NCBI GenBank assembly: GCA_016987375.1
Contig: PJRA01000011.1
Span: 1,435,253-1,493,097 of the forward strand
Reading direction: 5' to 3'
Length of the DNA stretch: 57,845 nt
DNA from: Brachionus koreanus
Taxonomy: Eukaryota; Rotifera; Eurotatoria; Ploima; Brachionidae
Shown here: one piece after another, positions 32,027-43,231 of the stretch
Position numbering within the stretch: position 1 is the first letter of the stretch
Layout of the letters: each line of letters starts with the position of its first letter
Made by a program: the position numbers and the translations under genes
The notes under the pieces: generated by a model
What the model was told of the DNA's origin: nothing
Databases searched by the model: none
Seen by the model: only the letters and a program-made list of their open reading frames with translations

Positions 32027-35000
32027 TTAGTTCGAGTATTCCATTTGAAGTATTTTTGTAGGAGGAATCTCTAATTCTTGGTTGATATTCGACTGCATGT
32101 ATTGAGCCAACAGCATTCTCAATTCCATGTTTTGATTAGCCAAAGCCTTATTATCATCTATCAAATTAATTCGTTTATTCAAAACTCCACTAAAATTATA
32201 TAAAATTATTTTTGATGAATCAATTCTTATTTTAATTTACTGATATTTCTGCAAAGCGTATAACATGGCATCCCACAATTTCTCTTTTTTCGGACTTATT
32301 AAATTTTCATATTTTTTCCAATATTCAGCATCTGCCGAGTCATCCCTATTGTCCAAATTTTCCAATCTAAACTTGGATAACTTTTTCTGTTGACTTAAAT
32401 GAATTATTGATAAAAAAAAATTAATTTGGGAATAAAAGTGATACTTTTCATGCTTGTGATGAAACTTGAGAAACGTTTTCAAAGCAGTAACTACTTCATT
32501 AGGATCAATTAGCTCAATTTTATCATTCGGAATGGTCATTTTTTCATCGTTTTTAGATCGATTTGTCGTATTGCCATCGGTTTTTGTGCTTTCATTTTCC
32601 AATTCTGATTTTGTTCGCTCAATAAAAGCTTTATTTTTCACCAGTTCCTGATAATTTCTATGACTGATAAAATATTGAGCCAAAAGTTTGACATCATTTT
32701 CAGTTTCAACGCCCAATGCTTTAAAAATCGAGTCAAGCTTAACCATTGATTTTTCATTTTTTTCCAATGGTTCAATCAAATTGACCAATTTTTGTTCAAT
32801 AAGAAAACCTGCCTCATCGCAAATGAGCATTATAATGTTTCTTAGAGCGTTTTTATTCAAATTTAGAATAACATCACGACTTTCTTCTTTAAATTGAGTT
32901 CCTTCCTTAGAAATTTTGCTGCTTCTTTTTTCCAATCCGAAGGTTTCTTGTCTCGAAACACTTTCAGTTTGTTGATTATCTGTGTCGCTATTTGAAATGT
33001 CATCTCTAGGTCCATTGTTTTCCTCGTCTGTTTCATCATCAGTCTGAAACAGCTCATTCAAATAATCATTACCGGTTTTCGATTGTTCACTTCCATTTAT
33101 AGGACCATAATTTTTCATAAATGATCTTTTAAAAATTAAAATAAATGTAGACTTGTTATTATATCATTATAGAAAAGAAATTAAGACATTATTTTTGCTT
33201 GTTAATTGAAGTATTTCAATGGATATTTTTAGTAAAATAAATATTTATTTTCAGGATTAATTAAAATTCCGTTTTGTATCTAAAAAAATTCGAAAGCAAC
33301 ATTTGAATTAACAACAGAGCTATTGAAACTTTAATATTAAGCAAACTTTGATTCTTAAATTAATAAAATCTTTTGTTGGAAAAATAATTTTTAAACAAAA
33401 AATAAAAATTCTAAATTTAAATTAGTTTTTTTACTAGAGGTCTAAAATTCGCCGCGTAAATTGTGTCAGTTAATAATAAATTTTTATCACTCATATTTAT
33501 TTACTGCAATAACTCTGCATTTTATTTTTAATAATTTTTAAATACAAAGAGTGTGTTGCAAATTCACAGAGTTATTGTACAGATTTAATTTGAGTTAAAC
33601 AAATTCTGTATTAAGTGATACAATTTACTGATTAAATTTTTTACTTCTGAAAAAAAGAGCAAAATGAAAATAATTTTACATTTTTACATTTTCATATTTT
33701 TAGATTTTTTTGTGCAATATTTAAGAAATTTTTTAATTTTATTTTTGTTTACCTAATAATTTTAGAGAGTTTTTTAAATTTTCTGAAAATTGCATAAAAA
33801 ATCTAAAAATATGAAAATATAAAATTATTTTCATGTTCCCGAAAAAAAGTTATCGAAATTTTTTGTTTTTGCTCCAAAATTCACAGTGCCTTTGTTGAAA
33901 AGAACATAGTGGTAAAACTTTTTTAAACAAAATAAAAAGTATATAAAATTAATTCTATCTTGAACAAAAAGAAAATTACACTTATAATTTTAAAGTATAT
34001 TCTCTCCAACAAAAAGGTTAAAATAAATTTTTAAAGAGTAGAAAAAGAACATTCGTTATTTCCAGGATAGAATTGAAAATTACAGAAAGTGTATTCTTTC
34101 TATAAAAGTACAAAAAAGTCTAACAAAAGTCCTTGTTAAAAAATATGTTTAAAATGAACTTAAAATACAATCCTTTTTTTTTCATCGTCAATAGTTAGGA
34201 CATTTAATCATAGTGTCAAAAATTAAATTAATAAATTTAAATGCTAAACAAAAATCTAAATAAGTGAATATTAAAATCTTAAAGCATAAAGATTAAACTT
34301 GCTGAAATAAGACTTTTTTTCATTTAAATAGGTTTAGAAGTAATTATCTGATCAAGTAGAAAATTTACATGTAATTAAAATTGCGTAAATTTTAATTTTA
34401 TTACCAATAAAGAATCACTAAACAATTACGGACTTGTGCCAAAGTAAAAAAAAAAGTCTCAAAGTTGAGTCAAGAACTTGACTTCTAAAAAAAAAAAAAT
34501 TGAATTTGAGAATAAGTTAACTCTAATAAAGAAATTCTTAAAACTGCAATTTTTCAAATAAGTTAAATATAATTTTGAATTTATGATCATCTACACTTTT
34601 CTAGTTTAACTTAATTCAAAGCCCTTTTAGTTTCAAAAATAAAATTTGAATGATTTTTTAAAAAATCTGAACAGTTATTATTTCAGTGAGATGATAAAAA
34701 TATTCTTATAAAACAACTTTTAATGTATCTAGATATCATTTATTTTTTAATGATGATTGATTTTTATGATTGAAATATCGAACCAGTCCCATCAAAGACA
34801 ATTATTACATTCATTCAATATCGAATTTGAAAAATTGTTAACATGGAAAGCGGTTAATGTGATTATTTTATATTAATTATTTCATTTACGAATGTATTAT
34901 TAATCAATAGAAGATGAATGATATCTTTTTTTAAATCTTGAATGAAATACAAAAAAAAATTTATCAAATAAATTTTACATAGTTATGATATGTTTAGTGA

Positions 35001-37963
35001 TATAAAAATTGAAAAAAAAAACTTTAAAAATCTCTCAAAAATATTCTATAGACTTTTTAGAAAAAAAAAATAGAACACAAATTTGGAAAAAAAAATTTCC
35101 TTAAGATTCTTACAATAGAAATTTCTAATGACCGAGGGTTTTAAAAAAACTAAACAAAAAAAATTTGACTAGATTAATAATAATTTTTTTAATGAACATA
35201 AAGTTTAAAAATTATTCATTTTCATTCATTCTAGAGTTTTCATCACTCTCATACAATGCAACGATGCTAATGAAAAAAATTTTAAGTATTTTTTAGTTAA
35301 ACTATTATTGACATTAACACATTTGGTAAAAAAATTCTTATATTTTTAAAAAAACATGTCCTAAATATAAATAGCTTGTATTTTTTTTGTTAAAAAAAGT
35401 AAAACCTTGATATTTAAAAAAAAAATTACATATCGGGACAATGCCATTCCAAGCCTAGTTGATGTTCTTGAATGATTTTATCTGCTTCAAGCAAATTGTG
35501 TGATAAAATTTTGCATTGTTCTTCATTCATAATCCAAATATCATGGAACTTTTTAAGATCAACAGCCAAAAAGTGTTTAGATTTTATCTGCATGTCATTG
35601 AACATATCGGTGACTCTTTTGTACTCCTCGGCCAGCTGCTGACTCTCATCATTGTATTGTTTAATTTGCTTTGCTAGTTTCTTTTTCAAACTAGTTAATG
35701 AGTCCTGTAGTTTGGTTATTTTACGTTTCTGTTGAGCTTTGGTTTTGGTGTTCTCTTCATCACGTTTTTGTATAACTTGAAAGTTGTATTCAAGCTTTTC
35801 TTGATTTAATTGATAAGTAGCTTTCATTTGCTGTAATCTCTGCTCCAAAATTTGAAGATCATTTTCAAGTTTTATCTTTATTTCATTATATTCCTCTGAA
35901 TCTTTTACTCTAAGCTTGTTTAATTCGTTCTCATTGCGTTCAACACGCTTAAATCTCTCTTCCAAAAAAGCTATTTCTTTTGTTTTTCTCTCTTCCATCT
36001 TTTCGTCCCATTCTTTTCTATGCTTGTCCAAAAGATCCTTTCTCTCATTTATAAAAGCATTCTAAATTAAAAAAACAACTTATTTCTAGACTTAATCCTA
36101 AAATCATCATTCTCACCTCAATATTGACAAGTTCTTCTATGTAAAATTTTCTCATATTAAATGTCTGATCCTTCATTCTCTCGATCAAAAGATCGATATC
36201 TTCTGCATATTTTTTCAGTGCTTTTACATAAATGTCATCTTTGTTTTTCAGCTCTTGTTTAAAATCATTTATGAGCTTATTTTTTTCTTCAATCATAGAA
36301 TCGCACAATTGCTTTTGATCCATTAGCATCTATATATTTCACAATTAATTCAGATCTTAAATTAATGTTATTAATAAACGATTACTTCGTGAAGTTCTTG
36401 AGGAATTTCTTTCGATTGAGCAGTTTCCCATTTTTTAACTATCTAAAATTATTAGTTTATTTTTTTAGCCAAAAAAAAAATTTCTTTTCAATAAACACAG
36501 CTTTTTTTTAATCCTAAATTTTCTTAAAAAAATAAAGAACATTTTTGTTAAATGAAATTATTTATTTTGAATGAAAATTTCAGTTGATATTTTAGTATAC
36601 TTTTACCATGGAAGTTATTTAATTCTTTCGGTTTGAAAAATTCACATTAATTTCAAAAAATGAAAATCTAACTTTAATACTTTATCAAAAACACAAAATA
36701 AAAAATTGAATTGTTAGTCTTTATTGAATTTATGTAGAAAAAATTTCGGTGAAATTAGTAAATATTGTTAAATTAGCAAAAGTATTTCAGCTAGAAACGA
36801 GTCAGTTCAAAACAAAATTTATCTATGTTATTTATCTTTTTTTGCTGAATAATTTAAAGTTTAATTAAACTTTTTTAAAAAATTTATAAATTCATAAAAA
36901 GAATTTTTGATAACTTTTTGTGTAGATATTGATGATAAATTTACGCTAGAATTCAGATAATTGGGAAGAGGAAAATTTTTGGTGAAATTTAATTTTTCAA
37001 ATTTTTTCAAAATATTTTATATGCGCAATAAAATTTAATTCAATATTTTAAAAACAAAGCTTTGAAATGTGATCAAGTTTGAAAAATTAAATTTGATCAA
37101 AAATTTTACCTTGCTGATGAATGTTTCACTAAAGTTAAATTTGAAATTGAAGAAGAGCATTTTTTTCTGTGACAAGAATTATTAGAAGATTTAATAAAAA
37201 TTCAAATAAATATTTTATTTAGCTTCCAAAGAAAAAAATATTTATAGTCTCTTTGGGGAAATTTAGACCCCTTCTTTTGTTATATTCATAGGTATCTTAT
37301 CTATAATTTTATTGTGAATGTAGATTTAATTCTATCGGATTTCATAGTTTTACAAGAACGATGTTAAAAAAGAAAAGAAATTAGATCAGTAATAGTTAGA
37401 CTAATTGTTAAAGATAATTTCCTTATTGCTTTATTTTTAACAAGAAATGAAAAAAATTTCTAATTGAATTTTTAAACTATCAAATTGTTGTGTATATTGA
37501 AATTTAAATTAAAAAAATTAAATACTTCTTCGAATTTTTCAGCTGCAGATTTTGCCTCTTGTTCAAGTCGCTCTTTTCTCAATCTAGATTGTTCCTCTTC
37601 TTCTGTTCTACGAGCATGCTCTCTGGCATCGGCTGCAACTCTGACATTTGAGACTAGTTCGAGTCCATCGTTTTCCAATTTAACTAATCTTGCTCGTGAA
37701 TTTTGAATTTGCTTGCGTCCTTTAGTCAATTCAACTTTTTTTTCATTTTCTGCTGGAGCAGAAGAACCAATTCTTTTTCTAATTCAATCAAAATTGAAGG
37801 TTTATTTTTTTTCTCATTAAATTTACTTTTCTTCAATTTCATTTTTCTTTTTGATTCTTAACCGACGTGCCTGAATTCTTTCTTCTCGGTTTTCTGAGTC
37901 AACACTCGGACCTTCATCGTCTTTTACACTCGAGTCTTTTTTATTGATAGTCAACAAGTCCAT
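32027..37963 (-). CDS. DRC1: Dynein regulatory complex subunit 1
   Basis: Coiled-coil protein of the nexin-dynein regulatory complex, which links axonemal doublets in motile cilia and flagella. About 779 aa from seven exons: 37827-37963, 37526-37778, 36386-36442, 36117-36329, 35430-36061, 32241-33125, 32027-32189. All joins keep frame. The N-terminus has EERIQARRLRIKKK. The coiled coil has EEKNKLINDFKQELKNKDD, then YQLNQEKLEYNFQVIQKRDE and KAQQKRKITKLQDSL, near-identical to human DRC1. The next segment spans an exon join (LEWHCPD|ISFMKNYGPI against human PDFWFLNNVGPI). The C-terminus has CDEAGFLIEQKL, LWDAMLYALQKYH and INQELEIPPTKILQ. The longest intron is 2.3 kb. It is the third gene of a minus-strand series. 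Confidence 0.94.
33437..33900. mobile_element. Decayed relative of the 29641 foldback element
   Basis: The left part aligns loosely with the arm of the element at 29641 (TCTAAAA, GTGTCA, ATCACTCA.ATTTA, AACTCTGCA). The right end has TTTTTGTTTTTGCTCCAAAATTCACAGTGC, closely like the other's right end. An inverted arm is still visible (GCAATAACTCTGCAT with AGAGTTATTG). Confidence 0.55.
34432..34486. repeat. AAGTC-rich short repeat
   Basis: GACTTGTGCC, AAAAGTCTCAAAGTTGAGTC and AAGAACTTGACTT occur within 55 bp. It resembles the AAGTC-rich patches at 8075, 15148 and 54134. Confidence 0.35.
36443..37525 (-). other. DRC1 intron 2 (1.1 kb)
   Basis: Lies between GAA|GTATTT and the acceptor TTTTAG|ATAGTT. 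It contains the inverted-repeat element 36970-37110; otherwise nothing is recognised. Confidence 0.7.
36970..37110. repeat. Short inverted-repeat element related to 26806-27024
   Basis: Ends GGAAAATTTTTGGTGAAATT and, inverted, GGTAAAATTTTTGATCAAAT. The interior word ATGCGCAA is shared with the element at 26806. Confidence 0.5.
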
Positions 37964-38171
37964 TATTTTAGCTTAAGTAATTTTTCTACAGTACACTATT
38001 GTATAAAAAAATAAGATATTTCAGTTTTTTTACCAAATATAAATTTTATAATTTTGTTACTATGGAAACTATTTTTTAAAAATTAAAAATTATAGAAATT
38101 TATTTTTTAAATTGCATTTTAATGTTTGACCTTATCGATTAATTTATAATAAAAAAAAAATGTATTGCGTT

Positions 38172-39028
38172 TTATCTAGAAATTAATTTTAGTTTTTTTT
38201 CTGCCGGCTGTTCAGTGTTGTTCTCAGAAGTTTGTTCAGTTTTGATACCACCACTATCCTGTTGATTAGCCCCATTATCTTGATCCATGTTTTCAACATT
38301 TTCTTCATTGGGTTTAAGTGGCATTATTTTTTTAATAAACTCCTCAATTAATGGTTGTGTTTTTGACAATTGAAATAAAGTCCATTTCTGCTGCTGAATT
38401 GCATCTTTGTTTTTATTTTCTTCATCTAAATTAATTGAAATAGAATTTCGATTAAATAAATTAAAAAAAAAACTTTGATTAAATTCCCAATGATAGCCTT
38501 TGGAAGGATTAAATTTATAAAAACCAAATGAAGTGTCGAGGCATTCTTGTAAATAATGAGAGGTCATTTCTAGACGGGAGCTTAAAACCGACATAAAGTC
38601 AGGTGCTTGGTAAACGACACCATGTAATATGTAGTAGTACGAAAGAGGAATAACATCTTGGGGCGATTTTCGTTCCACTTTGCGAATAATGTACAGAGGA
38701 GGCTGTGCTGAATGAAGTTGGTATTGATAGCCCTTCATTGACCTGAAAAATTTAGCAAAATAAATTCCACTTTTTTAATTTAAATTACGTTTAAATTACA
38801 TTAACGTTTCTGGATTTCCACCTTGCATTTTCAAATACTGATTGTTGCATTCCACATTGTAGAATGGATTGCGTACATCGCAAAAGTAGTCGAGTACAGT
38901 AAATTCACTTAGCCATGGGAAAAAAGAGCTATCTGACCAGTTTATATGAAGCTTGTTTCCTTTTATTAAAATTAAACCAACATCTTTCTAATATTAATTT
39001 TTAATTCACCTGTTGCAAGGTTGGCCAT
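38172..39028 (-). CDS. MED6: Mediator complex subunit 6
   Basis: Head-module subunit of the Mediator co-activator that connects transcription factors to RNA polymerase II. About 249 aa, close to human MED6 (246 aa), from exons 39010-39028, 38800-38959 and 38172-38742. The first exon encodes only six codons plus one base. Exon 2 gives INWSDSSFFPWL and VLDYFCDVRNPFYN, matching WVDSSWIP and VLDYFSERSNPFYD. Exon 3 gives PPLYIIRKVERKSPQDVIPL, YYILHGVVYQAPD and PSKGYHWEF, all MED6 hallmarks. The C-terminus is acidic and ends in a basic KKLKL stretch. DRC1 starts 208 bp downstream and PSMD8 ends 175 bp upstream, all on the minus strand. Confidence 0.95.
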
Positions 39029-39203
39029 CTCTTTTTCAAATAATTAATATTTTAAGAATTATTTTTTTCTTTCAGTCAAAATTAACTGACTTCATAAAAT
39101 AAATTAATGTAGAAATCGTTTTAAAAAATTTTATTAGAATAATTTAAATTGTTTCGATTTGAGTTGAAATTTGACGAAAAAATTATTTGAAGTAAAAAAA
39201 AAG

Positions 39204-40151
39204 TTAGACTATTATTTCAAGTTCACGTGCATATTCAATCATCTGCATGACCAATTCATTCGATGGTATATTTTGGTTTTCAAGATCAGTTTGCTTTTGT
39301 TGAAAGTAAAAGTAATTATCAGATGCCATTACCCATTTTCTCTAAAAAATAAAAAATACACAAAAATTTAAGTTTTTGCAAAACACAAACTTCTTTGGCA
39401 AATTCAATTAATTCTTCTTCCTTTTTAAAGTAAAGCATATGGCCTGCTTCACGGAACATAATTTTTTTGTATCCAGATTCCATGCAACTGGCTATTTCTT
39501 CCCTAAGAATCAAAATTATGAACTCTTTAGCTATTATTCAATATTATAGAAACCTAATTGTTTTTAGTAAGATATCCATGAAATAGTTATAGGATGGAGA
39601 AGGAACATTGCCTTTGGATAAAAACACTTTATTGTAGCTACCCTCCATTAAATATTGTTCTAAAGAAACTGGATGACGGATGTAGATGTTTGTTTGAATT
39701 AAATGAGGACTGAGAAGTTCAATTTCAGTATGAAATTCAGAAAGACGATTTCGTGCAAGAAGACACAGTAAATTAAGACCGATTAATTGATACTTAAAAG
39801 GCGACTCGGATATCTCATTTCTTTAAGAAAATAGTAAGTTTTTTTCAATTCTAAAATTTTAGTAATTATTTACTGAAAATCAAAATAGAAAGATTTCAAT
39901 TGGGAAATGTAGCGTTCAAAGCCGTGAATATCTCCTACTGCTATGGAACATTGGGCACCTATTTCAAACACGTCTCTAGCTAAATGAAGTTCTCGTTTGT
40001 CAATTGGATTTCCTGGAGTTGGTATAAAGCCCGTCTCGGATAAAATTATTTTCAATTGAGTTAGATACTCTAAACATTTGTCAAAATTTTGGGGTTTTTT
40101 GTTCCATTCGTTGGTCAATTTTTGATACAAATCAACTGCTTCTTTTCTCAT
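39204..40151 (-). CDS. PSMD8: 26S proteasome non-ATPase regulatory subunit 8 (Rpn12)
   Basis: Subunit of the proteasome lid, which handles ubiquitinated substrates. About 264 aa from exons 39874-40151, 39554-39820, 39391-39502 and 39204-39341, all in frame. Exon 1 has [14 protein letters not shown] and [15 protein letters not shown]. Exon 2 has [20 protein letters not shown], then [20 protein letters not shown] and [13 protein letters not shown], near-identical to human PSMD8. Exon 3 has [14 protein letters not shown], and exon 4 ends [12 protein letters not shown]. Size matches the core of the family. The start ATG follows a T-rich tract and an AG, a possible splice or trans-splice acceptor. 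Confidence 0.95.
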
Positions 40152-42394
40152 TTTTTTTCTTAACTTAAAATTTAAAAAATTTAAATCTTTTTTATGATAT
40201 GATTTTGCAAAATTTGAAAACTAATATGTTTATATTTACTAAATATTTTAAATATGTTAACTAATACAGATTCATTTTTTTGTCTTATTTTAGATTACAT
40301 TAAAATTTTATTTTATGAAATTTTTAAAATTAATGCTATTTAAAAAATAAATATTTTTTCATTTGTTCCAGTTTTGAAAAGGTTTGAATGTTAGTTGGTT
40401 AGTTAGAAATTCTTGGTTGGACATCCTAACAAGTATGTCTGAGCCTGTGGCAGCCATTTCCATTTATGTTGAGCCATGACATTTTTAAAAGGCTGGATAA
40501 TTTTGATTCTGGCATCTATTTTATTCAAAAATTTTAAGTAGTTAATATAACCGTATTTCATCAAATAAAAGAAAGTTCGTTCATCAAAGTATTACTTTTA
40601 TTCGAAGATATTTTAGTCTAAAAAGTGACTCAAATAAAAGAAATTTATCAATTTTTTTTCTTCTATTGGAAACAAGAAAATCAATTTTTTTAACATGGCA
40701 AACGACTGGTGAATTTTCTTTTAAACGAGCCACATTTTTTGAGAAAAGCAACTCAAACAAAGGAAAATTGACTCAAATCCTAGCAAGTTTCTTTAATATT
40801 TTTGGTTACTTGAATATGATGAATTACGATATTTGTTAATATAAAAAAAATTGAAAGCATTTCAAAATAAAATGTCTTTCTTTGTTCATCTTATTCTAAA
40901 AAATTTTTAAATCTCAGTACAGTTGAGTTATTATTGGAAAAAAATGGCTATGGCAGTATTTTGTGAAGTTTTTATTGTGGAAGGTGAAGATGTCCTTAAA
41001 GTAAGAAGGGTACAAGATTGGTTAGTAGTGGCCTTATAAGCCTTAATAGAAAGAAAGGGTTAGATAGATCAGTCATTCTCGATTAAAATGGTTTACATAA
41101 CGGCTCTTGATAGCAAAACCAAGCTTAGTACTCGCCGTCTTTAAACATCATAATTGACGTTATCTGGTAAACTTAATTTGATTAACCCGGCTAACAGACG
41201 CTGCCGAGTTGTTCCTCATGATTTGACAGATTTCGATGATCAATTTTGCATTGAAATTTTTAGGAAACTACTTAAAAAAATCTTTTTGAAGAATGAATTT
41301 TTAAACGGATCATTGCTTTTGAACAGAAGTAGATCATCTTTCGAAATTATGATAATAGAAATCAATGGTTGTATCCATCTCAGCCAGCTCAGTCAGATGT
41401 GAAAAGAGGACGTTTTGATAAATAGGTGATGTTGTGTGTTTAGGTGGAATTACCTGATCTGGTGGAAAACTTTGAGCTGATTCCAGAGAGTAGTGTTATA
41501 AATGCAGAATTTTATTATAAACAATCAGAACGAAGCTAGATTTGATTTTTCAAGATAACACTAAATAATAGAAGAGTTTGAAAAGATCGAACTTCTTCAT
41601 CCAAAATAAAGCCAATATATCTCTCCTTCTGATAATCTTCTTTTTCGTTTAAGTCCATAAAATAGCTCGTAAAACACTAAATTCCAATATAACCACTTTG
41701 TTGCTTGGTTGGTTTAATAATACGTCTAATTTCTCTTTTAAACAAAAACTTTTCTAAATATTTTGTTGAGATTTTATTCATAATCTTTGTTTTAGAACCA
41801 GATATTTCCATTTCAATTTTTCTCTCTAAATAGTCTTTGCCTAACTAGAGAAGCGGATAATGGTATTTGACAATTGTGTGCTAGAAAAATGACGATAATG
41901 ACGTTTTATACTATTTTCATAAAACAGACTAATTGCCAGTCATCCTTCATTGTTGTTGAAATCTTACAATTCAAATTTAAATAAACATTAAAAAATCTAG
42001 CATTTCAAAGCTTTTTTACAATATTGAAAATCAATTGTGCTCAATTAGTATTTGACTTTTTTTTATAAATCAACTAATAAATAAGATTGACTTTTAATTT
42101 TTTTATTTTAAAATTTTTTTAATTTATACAATGTTATTAGTTAATTCTTAAAAAATTATATATATAAATATTAATTCTCCAAAAAAAAAATAAAAAATAA
42201 AATAATTTAGATTCTATACAATCAAATGTAAGTCTGAGTTGAATTATTAATAACAAAAAAAATTTTACATCAAATCGAATACCAGATAAACTTGTCCCTT
42301 CTATGGCATTTGATGCAAAATAGACAGTTCAAGTGATTACTATAATGGACAAGTTAATCTAGTACTAAAATTTTTTCAAAACAAATAAAAAATT
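40152..42394. other. Intergenic, with a decayed transposase fragment
   Basis: No intact gene is recognised. 41410-41530 resembles a Tc1/mariner transposase fragment (separate entry). The open frame at 41154-41402 (NRRCRVVPHDLTDFDDQFC) weakly recalls transposase N-termini but is too decayed to name. Confidence 0.45.
41410..41530 (+). pseudogene. Possible Tc1/mariner transposase relic
   Basis: In one frame: DVVCLGGIT, stop, SGGKL. In a neighbouring frame: ELIPESSVINAEFYYKQ. Together these recall the VMVWGGIT..GKT.L.FI....INAEYY segment between catalytic residues of IS630/Tc1/mariner transposases. The frame shifts and stops make it dead. No inverted repeats were located. Confidence 0.35.
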
Positions 42395-43231
42395 TTAAAA
42401 AAAATTTATATCATAGATTCTAATCAAAAATTGTCTGAAAGGGGAATATGAATAACTCGGCTCGATCAGACCAATTGTATCACTACAATCATCCAAACTG
42501 GAATACTTAAGGCTAAATTTATTCAAAAAATTCAAACCACTCGCTAAAATTCCGAATACACTGAACGGCTTCTTGAAAAGATCTCTTATTCGAGAACTTT
42601 TCTCATATTTTACTTCGTTTGTCTCAAGTTCTATGGGCTTATTAGCCAAGTTTTTAAAGAAAAAATACTTAACAGCTGTTTGTTTCATTCGAAAAATTGA
42701 CCTCTTTGACCATTGATATATTTTGTCTTTAATCATGAATGGCAGCGAGTCAATTGCTAGATTGCTTGGCATAAAAATGTCTTCACTCAATAAAAATTCA
42801 TAAAAATTGTTCATAGTGTCGTCCGAATTGAATACAGAAAGAACTAGACTGGGACTTGGAATGTTTATTTGTGACAAAGATCGATTAGGAGTTAAATTTC
42901 GACTGCTAAATCCACTATCTAAACTCATGCTATCGCAAATGCGAGAACTAGATGCAAACTCAGTGTCCACAAAAAGAGGTCTATCAATTACAGTTGACTC
43001 CATTTGTCTGTTTTGATTTAAAAACTCCAAACTAAAGCTTTCATTAGAAACCGTGAATATGTTGTTTTCAAATGAATTACACTTCTTTTGCTCTTCGCGG
43101 TCAATGCTTTCCTCGTTATCAAAATCTTTTGGGTTCAAACAACTGCAGAAGGTTACTGTTTGACACAGTTTATTTCCCATTTTTTTCAATGATGTGAACT
43201 TCTCGGAAATAAGTCCGGCTTTTATAAGCAT
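42395..43231 (-). CDS. Unrecognised protein with a myristoylation-type N-terminus
   Basis: A single open frame of 278 codons from the ATG at 43231. A second in-frame ATG at 43180 (261 aa) begins MGNKLCQTVTFCSC. Gly2 and Cys6 fit a dual N-myristoylation and palmitoylation signal, so 43180 is the more likely start. The middle is Ser-rich (SLDSGFSSRNLTPNRSLSQ), typical of regulated disordered tails. The second half is more ordered and basic. The N-terminus recalls membrane-tethered kinase regulators such as cyclin Y, but nothing else matches and I do not assign a function. No introns are evident. It looks real because of its length and composition in AT-rich DNA. Confidence 0.6.
   Translation of the reverse strand: MLIKAGLISEKFTSLKKMGNKLCQTVTFCSCLNPKDFDNEESIDREEQKKCNSFENNIFTVSNESFSLEFLNQNRQMESTVIDRPLFVDTEFASSSRICDSMSLDSGFSSRNLTPNRSLSQINIPSPSLVLSVFNSDDTMNNFYEFLLSEDIFMPSNLAIDSLPFMIKDKIYQWSKRSIFRMKQTAVKYFFFKNLANKPIELETNEVKYEKSSRIRDLFKKPFSVFGILASGLNFLNKFSLKYSSLDDCSDTIGLIEPSYSYSPFRQFLIRIYDINFF

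Larger units (their letters stand above)
33126..35429 (-). other. Long DRC1 intron (2.3 kb)
   Basis: Bounded by the donor AT|GTAATT and acceptor AAAAG|ATC. It contains a decayed foldback relative (33437-33900) and an AAGTC-rich patch (34432-34486). Otherwise AT-rich with no exon seen. Confidence 0.75.

Noticed and set aside
41154..41402. Open frame of 82 codons as an intact gene
   Set aside because: A low-information sequence next to transposase-like debris; at most an N-terminal relic of a Harbinger- or Tc1-type transposase.
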